Part shown: piece by piece, positions 1 to 6,163 of the stretch
Position numbering within the stretch: position 1 is the stretch's first letter
How the letters are laid out: each line of letters starts with the position of its first letter
Origin: Acidobacteriota bacterium
GTDB taxonomy: Bacteria; Acidobacteriota; Terriglobia; Terriglobales; Acidobacteriaceae
Direction of reading: 5' to 3'
DNA: 6,287 bases
Assembly: GCA_021851465.1 (NCBI GenBank)
Contig: JAJZDL010000172.1
Span: 1 to 6,287, forward strand
Position numbers and translations under genes: made by a program
The notes under the pieces: model-generated
Told to the model about the DNA's origin: nothing
The model's database searches: none
The model's input: only the letters and a program-made list of their open reading frames with translations

Positions 1-105
1 CAGGCCACGCGCCATCACAAGCCCACCAAAGGCAGCGTTCGCGGCAAGCCCCTGCAAGCTGCCTGCGACGACGCCTTCCCCTGGCAACTCATGGCTGAGG
101 GAAAA
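1..105 (-). other. Open left-edge minus frame, possible gene start, uncertain
   Basis: On the minus strand the frame after the TGA at 108-106 stays open to base 1. It reads as a small, Ala/Gly-rich and fairly hydrophobic peptide (for example GSLQGLAANAAFGGLVMARG), which looks protein-like. Possible starts are TTG at 87, GTG at 18 or ATG at 15; the last has a GGTGGG-like stretch just upstream. It would lie on the same strand as the exporter gene and downstream of it. Only a few codons are present, so neither identity nor reality can be settled. Confidence 0.18.
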
Positions 106-231
106 TCATCTTGCGTTGGCACGGAGGGGGAGGGCTCCGGCACCGCACCGCAGCCCATCCCGATGCCTCCGCCTATCTCTCTCCAGGCCCAAACCCCTAC
201 CGCCCCGCGCTATCCTCTGCGGATTGTCTGA
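1..231 (+). other. Open left-edge frame, possible gene tail, uncertain
   Basis: Plus-strand frame 1 is open from the first base to a TGA at 229-231 (76 codons, no start needed because the window cuts it). Its first 31 codons end in G or C in 26 cases, which is coding-like for this genome, but the bias weakens after about base 95. The translation is basic and then proline-rich, with no recognisable domain, ending near RYPLRIV. If real, it would overlap the tail of the convergent exporter gene by 22 bases. A competing minus-strand frame covers 105 to 1. I cannot decide between them from this window. Confidence 0.2.
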
Positions 232-950
232 ATCAGCAGGGCCAGTCCAACCGCCAACAGTCCGCCATGAACGTACTTCAGAAAAATCTCGCCCCGCAGT
301 CTGCGGTTGATCGCTCTGCCCAGCAGAACCGCCGGAAGCGCTGCTGGAAGCGAGATCAGATAAAGGTGCGTCACGCTCGGCGTCCACAGACCCGCCAGCC
401 AGTATCCGCCCATTGCGATAACGCTTGCGGGCAGGAAATATCCCTGTAGCGTCGCACGAAAATGACCCGGAGACCAGCGCCGCATCGCTCCATACAGAAT
501 CAACGGAGGCCCATTCATTCCGAACGCACCGCCCAGGACGCCGGCCAGAAGACCGCAACCGAGCAGCCATCCGCGGCTGTCGCTATGCAATTTGAGCGGT
601 CGCACGCCCAACAGAAAGTACACTGAATATACGACGATGATGATCGCGAGCGCGCCCTTTACAAGGCTCGGATGCGCGCTCCGCAACAGCGCTATCCCCA
701 ATGGAACCCCAACCACAGTCGCCCCCAGCAGCCAGCCTGCGCTGCGCAGGTGAATCTTGCGCCAGTCCTGGACCACCACCACGGCGGCGACCGTGATCGA
801 GAGCAGCACCGCAACCGGCACCGCAATCCCAATTGGGACCATCAGCGCGAGCAACGGCACGGCAACCAGCGCCTCGCCAAAGCCGAAGGTCGATCGCACC
901 AATGCTGCAATAAAAATCACCGACAGGATCGCAAGGGTCGTCGTGTTCAT
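210..950 (-). CDS. TSUP family (TauE/SafE) anion exporter, membrane protein
   Basis: This 246-residue protein belongs to the TSUP (TauE/SafE) family, inner-membrane carriers that move sulfite, sulfoacetate or other organosulfur and organic anions across the cytoplasmic membrane. The length is normal for the family. The two half-repeat signature motifs are visible: FGFGEALVAVP at residues 22-32 and GGAFGMNGPPLI near 140-151. Hydrophobic stretches at roughly 5-19, 27-61, 72-90, 96-117, 127-150, 168-188, 193-213 and 224-242 suggest about eight helices, and short arginine-rich loops fit a multipass protein. The start at 950 is supported by GGCGGAG four bases upstream. It is transcribed divergently from the heme pair, with 337 bases between. 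The substrate cannot be told from sequence, and no sulfur-metabolism gene is adjacent. Family assignment is firm; function is generic. Confidence 0.9.
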   Translation of the reverse strand: MNTTTLAILSVIFIAALVRSTFGFGEALVAVPLLALMVPIGIAVPVAVLLSITVAAVVVVQDWRKIHLRSAGWLLGATVVGVPLGIALLRSAHPSLVKGALAIIIVVYSVYFLLGVRPLKLHSDSRGWLLGCGLLAGVLGGAFGMNGPPLILYGAMRRWSPGHFRATLQGYFLPASVIAMGGYWLAGLWTPSVTHLYLISLPAALPAVLLGRAINRRLRGEIFLKYVHGGLLAVGLALLIQTIRRG

Positions 951-1168
951 TGCTCCGCCAACTGTTGTCCATGCACAACGACTGGCCTCGCCCCGCCGTC
1001 ATCTCCAGTGTAGCCTTCTGCACTCCTGGACCGCTCCCATCCCGATGCAACCCGTCCTGTCTCGCCTTCCCCATGTGCAATCGGCCCAGCAAAATCCATC
1101 CTTGCATAGCTCCCGCATCGCCGACGAGGGCCGACCGCGAGCGCCGATCTTTGCCAAAGCGATCTCCT

Positions 1169-1184
1169 TGTGATGAACATCACA
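1169..1184. promoter_or_regulatory. Crp/Fnr-type operator palindrome
   Basis: TGTGATGAACATCACA has perfect 7-base arms (TGTGATG/CATCACA) around an AA centre. It matches the Crp consensus TGTGA-N6-TCACA at every fixed position. Its centre lies about 111 bases before the heme-pair start codon and about 226 bases before the exporter start codon, so it could serve either gene. The binding protein is unknown; a cAMP- or redox/NO-responsive Crp/Fnr-superfamily regulator is the natural candidate. The site is seen directly; its function is inferred. Confidence 0.55.
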
Positions 1185-1268
1185 TCATTCCTCCCCGCTT
1201 TGCCTGACTCTGGTTTCAGCCGTCGTTCTGCGGGTTTAGTCGTCTCGCACCTCGGCCCGCGCACCTCG

Positions 1269-1274
1269 TATACT
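1269..1274 (+). promoter_or_regulatory. Candidate -10 box for the hemX-like/hemA pair
   Basis: TATACT matches the sigma-70 -10 consensus at five of six bases. It ends 13 bases before the ATG at 1288, so transcription would begin around 1281 and leave a leader of only about 7 bases. No purine-rich ribosome binding site exists in this gap (GCAAACTGGCCCT), which fits near-leaderless initiation. No TTGACA-like -35 sits at the right distance, consistent with an activator-dependent promoter. A start site further upstream cannot be excluded. Confidence 0.35.
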
Positions 1275-1287
1275 GCAAACTGGCCCT

Positions 1288-2106
1288 ATGACTCTCCTCT
1301 GGCTCCGATTCGCGGTCCTTCTGTACGGCATTGCGGCCCTCGCAGTTCTGCCCGCGGCCCTCTACGAGCGTCCCCGCTGGCGCCACATCGCCGTCCCCGC
1401 CACCATCGCTGCCATCTTCTTCCACTTCGTATCGTTGGCCGAGACGCTCAATGCGGCCCACCATCGCCTGCCGGTCGAAACCCACGAGCTTCAGTCCTTC
1501 CTCGCACTCCTCCTTGCCCTTGCCTTCCTCACCGTCTACGCGCGGTACCGAAGCGTCTCCCTGGGAATCTTCGTCCTCCCCATCGTCTTTCTGCTGGCCA
1601 CGCTCGCCGCCTTCCGTCCCGGCGAGGAGACCTTCTCCACGCCCATCCGCAACGGCTGGATCTTCCTGCACATCGTGCTTCTGCTCGCCGCCTACGCCGC
1701 GCTTGTGGTCTCGCTGATGGCCTCCTTGCTCTATCTCATCCAGGAGCGCCGCCTCAAGCGCAAGCCCTCCAACCGGCGTTGGCTTGCTACGCTGGACACC
1801 CCGCTGGAGACCATCGACCAGATTGCGCTCAAGTCTCTGCTCTTCGGCCTTCCCTGTATGACCGCCGGCCTGCTCATCGGCTCCGTCATAGCGCAGGCCG
1901 ATTACGGCGCAAAGTACTTCAGCGACCCCAAGATACTGCTCACCTTTGGCCTCTGGATCGCCTACGTCGCCATGATCTTCATCCGTCGTCTCTCCGGCCT
2001 GCGAGGGCGCCGCGCCGTCTATCTCTCCAGCTTCGTCATCCTGGTCGTCCTCTTCGTCTGGGCGGCAAACCAGTTCTCGGCCGTGCATAGGTTCTCCACG
2101 CCATGA
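1288..2106 (+). CDS. HemX/YpjD-type, CcsA-like cytochrome c assembly membrane protein
   Basis: This 272-residue polytopic protein belongs to the CcmC/CcsA/YpjD superfamily (cytochrome c assembly protein domain). About eight hydrophobic helices fall near residues 2-24, 33-53, 69-86, 91-108, 123-150, 184-203, 215-233 and 243-262. Histidines at 46 (FFHFVSL) and 128 (FLHIVLL) sit in helices where heme-handling members carry conserved histidines. The Trp-rich WWD loop of true CcsA/CcmC is degenerate: only YFSDPK (210-215) and the following LRGRRAVYLS (238-247) remain, which is more like YpjD or HemX. In Bacillus, HemX is encoded beside hemA and affects the level of glutamyl-tRNA reductase. Here the TGA overlaps the hemA ATG (ATGA), so the two are co-transcribed and probably translationally coupled. 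A role in heme biosynthesis control or heme export/assembly is inferred. Confidence 0.82.
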   Translation: MTLLWLRFAVLLYGIAALAVLPAALYERPRWRHIAVPATIAAIFFHFVSLAETLNAAHHRLPVETHELQSFLALLLALAFLTVYARYRSVSLGIFVLPIVFLLATLAAFRPGEETFSTPIRNGWIFLHIVLLLAAYAALVVSLMASLLYLIQERRLKRKPSNRRWLATLDTPLETIDQIALKSLLFGLPCMTAGLLIGSVIAQADYGAKYFSDPKILLTFGLWIAYVAMIFIRRLSGLRGRRAVYLSSFVILVVLFVWAANQFSAVHRFSTP

Positions 2107-3482
2107 GCGCAACTCAAACTCGACGCCAACCGATACAGCGCCTCACCATTGTGGCTCCCGCTACACAAGCTGCCGCTGCGCAACCGCACGAGGGCGCGCT
2201 CGTCCTGGTCGGCATCAACCACACCACAGCGCCCATCGAGGTCCGCGAGCGCCTCGCCATCCCCGCCGCCCGCCTCCCTGACGCCGTCCGCGCGCTCACC
2301 CAGCAGCCTGGCATCCGTGAGGCCCTCATCCTCTCCACCTGCAACCGCGTCGAGTTCCTCACTCTCCAAGACCAGCCCGGCGAAGAGACAACCCGCAGCC
2401 TCCTCCGCTTCCTGCACGAGTACTTCGCCGTCCCCGCCGCTATCGTCGAGCCGCACCTCTACGAGTTCCGAGAGCGCGAGGCCGTCCGCCATCTCTTCCG
2501 CGTCGCCAGCTCGCTCGATTCCATGGTCGTCGGCGAGCCGCAGATCCTCGGCCAGGTCAAGGAGGCCTACTCCGTCGCGCGCCAGGCCGGCACCGTCTCT
2601 GCCGCGCTCGATCCGCTCCTCCAGCGCGCCTTCTCCGTCGCCAAGCGCGTGCGCACAGAGACCCAGATCGGCAGCTCCTCGGTCTCCGTCGCCTCGGTTG
2701 CCGTCGATCTCGCCCGCAAGATCTTCGGCAGCCTCCACGGCAAAACCGTCCTTATTGTCGGCGCGGGCAAGATGTCCGAACTGGCCGCGCGCCATCTCAT
2801 CCAGCAGGGCGCAACCTCCATCCTCGTCGCCAACCGAACCCAGGAGCGCGCAGCCCAGCTCGCCGGACAGGTCGCCGACCTCATCTCGATGCAGCTCGCC
2901 AACGGCCCGATTGCTATCCACGGCGCAGGCCTCGCCTGCACCACGGAGGTCGTCCCCTTCGACCAGCTCCACGCCCAGGCCGCCCGCGCAGACATCGTTC
3001 TCACCTCCACCGGCTCCGAGCACCCCCTCTTCGATCCCACCCACGGCAGACAATTCCTCGAACGCCGCCGCAACCGCCCGATGTTCTTCATCGACATCGC
3101 CGTGCCACGCGACGTAGACCCGCAGATGAATCAGGTCGAGGGCTGCTTCGTCTACGACATCGACGACCTTCAGCAGGTCGCCGCAGCCCACCTCGCCGAC
3201 CGAGGTCGCGAGTCCGCCGCCGCCGAAAAGATCGTCGGCAGCGAGGTCGATCTCTACCTCCAGCGCCTGCAAGTGCGCGAGGCCGTCCCCGCCATCGTCG
3301 CCCTGCAACAGAACGCCGAGTCCCTCCGCCAGGCCGAGATCGCACGCACCGCCGCCAAGCTCGCCGCCTCCGCCGAGCCGCTCACGCCCGCCCAGCAGGC
3401 CGCCATCGACGCCCTCACCCGCTCCCTCACCGCCAAACTCCTCCACCCCCAGCTCGCCGCCCTCCGCAAGAAATCGGAATAG
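2103..3482 (+). CDS. hemA: Glutamyl-tRNA reductase, first step of C5 tetrapyrrole synthesis
   Basis: GluTR reduces glutamyl-tRNA(Glu) with NADPH to glutamate-1-semialdehyde, the committed step of heme synthesis in the C5 pathway, in the cytosol. The 459-residue protein shows the family in order: GINHTTAPIEVRERLAIP (37-54), the catalytic cysteine at 80 in STCNR, SSLDSMVVGEPQILGQVK (136-153), the NADPH-binding VGAGKMSELAA (219-229) with the following NRTQERA, FIDIAVPRDVDP (329-340), and a long helical C-terminal dimerisation domain from about 370. All key residues appear intact. An unusual Ala/Gln-rich leader of about 30 residues precedes the usual start (LVLVGINH). GTG at 2151 is an alternative start, but the ATGA overlap with the upstream membrane gene favours 2103. 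Nearly every codon ends in G or C. No other heme gene follows; a convergent gene begins 16 bases after the stop. Confidence 0.97.
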   Translation: MSATQTRRQPIQRLTIVAPATQAAAAQPHEGALVLVGINHTTAPIEVRERLAIPAARLPDAVRALTQQPGIREALILSTCNRVEFLTLQDQPGEETTRSLLRFLHEYFAVPAAIVEPHLYEFREREAVRHLFRVASSLDSMVVGEPQILGQVKEAYSVARQAGTVSAALDPLLQRAFSVAKRVRTETQIGSSSVSVASVAVDLARKIFGSLHGKTVLIVGAGKMSELAARHLIQQGATSILVANRTQERAAQLAGQVADLISMQLANGPIAIHGAGLACTTEVVPFDQLHAQAARADIVLTSTGSEHPLFDPTHGRQFLERRRNRPMFFIDIAVPRDVDPQMNQVEGCFVYDIDDLQQVAAAHLADRGRESAAAEKIVGSEVDLYLQRLQVREAVPAIVALQQNAESLRQAEIARTAAKLAASAEPLTPAQQAAIDALTRSLTAKLLHPQLAALRKKSE

Positions 3483-3498
3483 CAGTTGCCTTGTGGTG

Positions 3499-4488
3499 CT
3501 AAGGCCCAGCGCAATCCAACTTGAATTCAAACTGCACTTCTACCGTTTTCCCAGATGCTTCCTTACCAAACCTCCATAACTTCAGGGCTCCTTCGATGCT
3601 GCCGCGCAGCATCGGATAACCGTCAGTGATTTTCAACTCCGATACCGTACCTTCCGGAGAAACCGTAAATACAGCCTTCACCATTCCCCCAACCCCTGCT
3701 GCTCGAGCGACGCTGGGATAGTACGGCAAGGTCATATTGGACGGAGCAGGCGCGAGATTCCCTACAATGCTGACGGGCGGAATCGGACTGGTCTTAGCTC
3801 TCAGGGCGATTGCAGAGACCTTTCTTTCACCACGCAGAAACAAGGAGTCAAAATCCCCGGCCTCAATGCCTTCCAGCAACTCGGCGGTGCGTATCGGGGT
3901 CACCGTGGCTGGTGGCGGGTTAGTTTGCAAGATAGGTTTGTCAATGATGTCGTGGCCCGCGAGTGCGCGATCCAGCCTGTTCATAAAATCCCTAGTCCAG
4001 AACGTGCTCTCGTGACTTTCCCTATGCGGATCTAACACATACTTATCCAGAGTGTCCTGCATACGGATGAGCCGGGTTTGGCCCCCGCATGACGCCCGCA
4101 TAAGCACCGTCTTTCCACTGAAGTCCTTACAGTCTTTACATTGCACCTGGTCTCTGATTTCCCCCTCGGGGATGGAACATGGATTCATACCTGCAAGGAG
4201 TTGTGCCATCGACTCCTTCACGTCTGCCGATGATGACGAGACAGAGCTGGAAGTGTAGCAGGCATCGCTTGGAGGGGTAAGTTTGATCCGTTCGATCTGT
4301 ACGCCCTCTGCCACTGAACGCAGTGAAATGACTTCGTAGAAACTGAACGGAGGCCCAACAGCAACCCACGAGTAGCGCCCAAGATATAGTTCCGTGGGCA
4401 TCGGCCCCTGCGTTTCATCTTGGGCGGTCGCTACACCAAAGCCAATCGTAATAAGAACCCAGAGAATCCAGAACGACTGTACTCGCAT
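3499..4488 (-). CDS. Periplasmic protein with C-terminal TonB-like domain
   Basis: This 329-residue protein starts with a cleavable signal peptide (hydrophobic 5-20, AxA site at A20-T-A22). A 230-residue middle region follows that I do not recognise; it holds a serine-rich stretch (79-88) and cysteines at 77, 104, 117, 120 and 134, including a CKDC motif. Residues 255-326 form a TonB C-terminal domain: YYPSVARAAGVGGMVKAVF, then SPEGTVSELKITDGYPML, then ALKLWRF. Classical TonB has an uncleaved anchor and a Pro-rich spacer, and both are missing, so this is a secreted TonB-domain protein rather than a proven energy transducer. The start at 4488 follows GATGAGGG. It faces hemA tail to tail. Its base composition is much lower in GC than hemA: 29 of the 60 bases from 3541, against 44 of the 60 from 3181. 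That suggests different ancestry or recent arrival. Confidence 0.8.
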   Translation of the reverse strand: MRVQSFWILWVLITIGFGVATAQDETQGPMPTELYLGRYSWVAVGPPFSFYEVISLRSVAEGVQIERIKLTPPSDACYTSSSVSSSSADVKESMAQLLAGMNPCSIPEGEIRDQVQCKDCKDFSGKTVLMRASCGGQTRLIRMQDTLDKYVLDPHRESHESTFWTRDFMNRLDRALAGHDIIDKPILQTNPPPATVTPIRTAELLEGIEAGDFDSLFLRGERKVSAIALRAKTSPIPPVSIVGNLAPAPSNMTLPYYPSVARAAGVGGMVKAVFTVSPEGTVSELKITDGYPMLRGSIEGALKLWRFGKEASGKTVEVQFEFKLDCAGP

Positions 4489-4494
4489 ATGCCC

Positions 4495-4898
4495 TCATCC
4501 CACTACAACCATGGAGTATACCCCCCATCTCCGGCACGATAAACTTCACCACGCTATCCGCCTCCGCAAACTCCAGCTTCACCGGCTCGTCCCTCTCCGG
4601 CGTAAAGAGCGTCACGCTATTCACCGAAGCAGGGAACAGCTTCTTCACCACTACCGCAAAAGCCGTCACGCGCTTCCTCGTCTCGAAGTTGATGAAGTGA
4701 ACAATCACCTCCTGCGTCTCCGCCCGCAACTTCCGCTCCCTGCGTGCCCGCGGCGTGACGGTGCGCAAGGCAATCGACTGTACCATCGCAACCCACTGCA
4801 TCCGTCAGGGCCACACTCTGCTGCACCGGGACCGCGACTTCGATCCCTTCGAGCGGCACCTCGGCCTCCGCGTCCTCCATCCGCAGACTCACTGACAT
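4495..4898 (-). pseudogene. Frameshifted C-terminal remnant of a glycoside-hydrolase-like protein
   Basis: Three minus-strand frames join into one plausible protein end. From 4898 the frame reads SLRMEDAEAEVPLEGIEVAV and continues to about VALTDA near 4800. A second frame, open from about 4807, carries QEVIVHFINFETRKRV, then SVNSVTLFTPERDEPVKLEF, then VVKFIVPEMG. At a run of six G (4519-4524) a third frame continues VYSMVVVG and stops at 4497-4495. The pattern of VHFINF followed by a beta-rich stretch and a FxVPxxxVYxxVVV end resembles the C-terminal all-beta domain of several glycoside hydrolases; the exact family is uncertain. Removing one G restores the last frame. The catalytic part is absent. 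The restored stop lies 6 bases before the TonB-like start. The first join is weaker than the second. A sequencing error at the G run is possible. Confidence 0.42.
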
Positions 4899-4973
4899 GC
4901 AAACCGGTCGGCAGGGTAGGATATTGCAAACGGATAGTCTCCTGTGCTCCGCGTTGCAGAACCTCGGCCCTCC

Positions 4974-5876
4974 ATGAATCCCTCCCCCAAGCCCGTCTAC
5001 TCCTTCGGCCCATTTCGTTACGACTGCGCGCAGCGTCTCCTCTTTCGCAACGGGGAGACCGTGCCGCTCGCGCCCAAAGTCTCCGATACCCTGCGCGTCC
5101 TGCTGGAGCGCCACGGCGCCGTCGTCGAAAAATCCGAGCTGATGCGCGAGATCTGGCCCGATACCACGGTCGAAGAGATCGGCCTGGCGCGCAACATCTC
5201 GCAGTTGCGCAAGGCCCTCGGCGACGAGAGCGACGCCGACCGGTACATCGAAACCCTGCCCAAGCGCGGCTACCGCTTGGTGGGCGAAGTAACTCAGGAC
5301 GGCCCGGAATCCGCCAGCCTCGCCCCCGCGCAGCCAATCGCCCCGCCCATCTCGCGTCTCCGCACTGCCCTGCTGGCCGCGGCTGCGCTCTGCGCCATCA
5401 TCGCCATCGTCTACTGGCAGTTCTACCGTCCATCGCGCTATCTCTCTTCGGGCGACGGCATCGCCAACGTCGCGGTCATCCCCTTCGAGTGCCTCAGTCC
5501 GGAGCTGGACTGCTCCGCCTTCCCGCACGGCTTGAACGATCTTCTTGTGGCAAACCTCTCCGCGCTCGACCGCGTCCACGTCCTCTCGCCCTCCACGGTC
5601 CACACCTATCAGCGCGCGCGCCTCGCCATGCCCTTCATGGCCCGCCTGCTCGGCATGGATGTCATGCTCGATGGCACGGTCCAGCGAGCGGATGACCGCG
5701 TTCGCGTCACGGCGCGTCTGGTAGATGTGCACAACGCCGGGATCGTCTGGTCCGGCAGCTACGAATACCCAATCCAGCCTTTGAGCGACGATCAAAAGCT
5801 GGCCGCGCGCGACATCGCCGCCCAGGTCGGCGCGCGCCTCGCCATCCAACAGCAATTCATTCCCGCAAGCCGCTGA
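4974..5876 (+). CDS. Membrane-bound winged-helix regulator with TolB-like domain (CadC type)
   Basis: This 300-residue one-component regulator has three parts. Residues 8-105 are an OmpR/PhoB-type winged-helix DNA-binding domain: FGPFRYD, then APKVSDTLRVLLERHG, the helix NISQLRKALGD as the likely recognition helix, and the wing YIETLPKRGYRLVG. A Pro/Ala linker leads to one membrane helix (129-150). Residues 164-292 form a periplasmic TolB/FlgO-like domain: NVAVIPFECLS, then LNDLLVANLSALDRVHVLSPSTV, then VMLDGTVQRADDRVRVTARLVD. The CadC-like layout means it probably senses a periplasmic signal and binds DNA from the membrane. Related acidobacterial proteins often carry a long TPR or WD40-like tail; this one ends after the TolB-like fold. 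ATG 4974 is chosen over GTG 4944 because the domain starts directly after it, although neither has a clear ribosome binding site. Targets and signal are unknown. Confidence 0.85.
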   Translation: MNPSPKPVYSFGPFRYDCAQRLLFRNGETVPLAPKVSDTLRVLLERHGAVVEKSELMREIWPDTTVEEIGLARNISQLRKALGDESDADRYIETLPKRGYRLVGEVTQDGPESASLAPAQPIAPPISRLRTALLAAAALCAIIAIVYWQFYRPSRYLSSGDGIANVAVIPFECLSPELDCSAFPHGLNDLLVANLSALDRVHVLSPSTVHTYQRARLAMPFMARLLGMDVMLDGTVQRADDRVRVTARLVDVHNAGIVWSGSYEYPIQPLSDDQKLAARDIAAQVGARLAIQQQFIPASR

Positions 5877-6004
5877 TTCCTCTCCTGTTCAACATTCACG
5901 AAGGCTTCCTTCAACGAATCCTCATCCTTTCCGAAGCTCTCTTCCCATCTCGCCTGCGCAATAGTGGAACTCGCGGACAAGCCTCCGCTCGAAAGGAACT
6001 CCGA
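5877..6004 (+). other. Spacer between regulator and small peptide gene
   Basis: This 128-base stretch holds no gene I can support. It contains a weak hairpin (GAAGG-CTT-CCTTC, 5900-5912) with no T run, so it is unlikely to stop transcription. Near its right end lies the AAAGGA ribosome binding site at 5992-5997 for the small peptide gene. Read-through from the regulator gene is possible. Confidence 0.5.
5992..5997 (+). promoter_or_regulatory. Ribosome binding site of the small peptide gene
   Basis: AAAGGA lies 7 bases before the ATG at 6005. It is the clearest Shine-Dalgarno sequence on the plus strand in this window; the three larger plus-strand genes have none this good. It is the main reason to treat the short frame that follows as a real gene. 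Confidence 0.6.
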
Positions 6005-6163
6005 ATGAAGCGATCTTTCAAATTGGCAATCGTTCTTCTCCTCCCCGTCATCGCCGCACAGTATTTGCCTGCGCAACCACGTCCCGCGACGCAGCGATCC
6101 ACGCTACAGAAGGATACTGAGATTCAGGGATACCCCTGCGCAGGGGGCTACGCCTGGTTCTGA
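6005..6163 (+). CDS. Small secreted peptide, 52 residues, possibly truncated
   Basis: A 52-residue frame begins MKRSFKLAIVLLLPVIAA, a typical signal peptide with a basic n-region (K2, R3, K6), a hydrophobic core at 7-17 and a likely cleavage around AAQ or PAQ (residues 17-24). The mature part would be only about 28-33 residues: Pro/Arg/Gln-rich, then LQKDTEIQGYPCAGGYAWF at the end. It has a single cysteine at 45. Start and reading are supported by AAAGGA at a 7-base distance, and a terminator-like hairpin follows 27 bases after the stop. From memory, the ending resembles an acidobacterial exported family in which it continues with Tyr-x-Asp-Gly, so this may be a truncated member. I could not check that. 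No function is assigned. It lies 128 bases downstream of the regulator on the same strand. Confidence 0.55.
   Translation: MKRSFKLAIVLLLPVIAAQYLPAQPRPATQRSTLQKDTEIQGYPCAGGYAWF

Larger units (their letters stand above)
951..1287. other. Divergent intergenic region between exporter and heme pair
   Basis: No convincing gene lies in these 337 bases. Open frames here lack ribosome binding sites and recognisable protein character. The region must hold the promoters for both divergent genes. Two elements stand out and are listed separately: a perfect 16-base Crp/Fnr-type palindrome and a TATACT box close to the heme-pair start. On the minus strand a TACACT hexamer about 60 bases before the exporter start is a weak -10 candidate with no good -35 partner. 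Confidence 0.6.

Noticed and set aside
951..1264. Possible small protein genes in the divergent intergenic region
   Set aside because: The frames have no ribosome binding site and no protein-like composition, and one would cover the Crp/Fnr-type palindrome.
1170..2112. Alternative long frames on both strands over the HemX-like gene
   Set aside because: They are rich in Arg/Pro or Glu/Gly without hydrophobic helices. The 1288-2106 frame gives a clean eight-helix protein that overlaps hemA by ATGA.
2019..3530. Long minus-strand open frame of about 500 codons opposite hemA
   Set aside because: It is a shadow of the GC-rich hemA gene. The translation is dominated by Gly, Glu, Asp, Ala and Leu with no domain, while the plus frame has every GluTR motif.
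4944..4973. GTG 4944 as an upstream start of the regulator
   Set aside because: It adds ten residues before the conserved domain, has no ribosome binding site, and ATG 4974 lies directly before the FGPFRYD start.
4394..5695. Long plus-strand open frame through the remnant and regulator
   Set aside because: Its translation is Arg/Pro/His-rich and low in complexity. From 4974 on it is a frame-shifted reading of the winged-helix regulator.
4617..5855. Long minus-strand open frame opposite the regulator
   Set aside because: It is antisense to the regulator over most of its length. Only the part from 4898 leftward may be real, as the start of the broken glycosidase-like tail.
5900..5912. GAAGG-CTT-CCTTC hairpin as terminator of the regulator
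   Set aside because: The stem has only five pairs and no T run follows.
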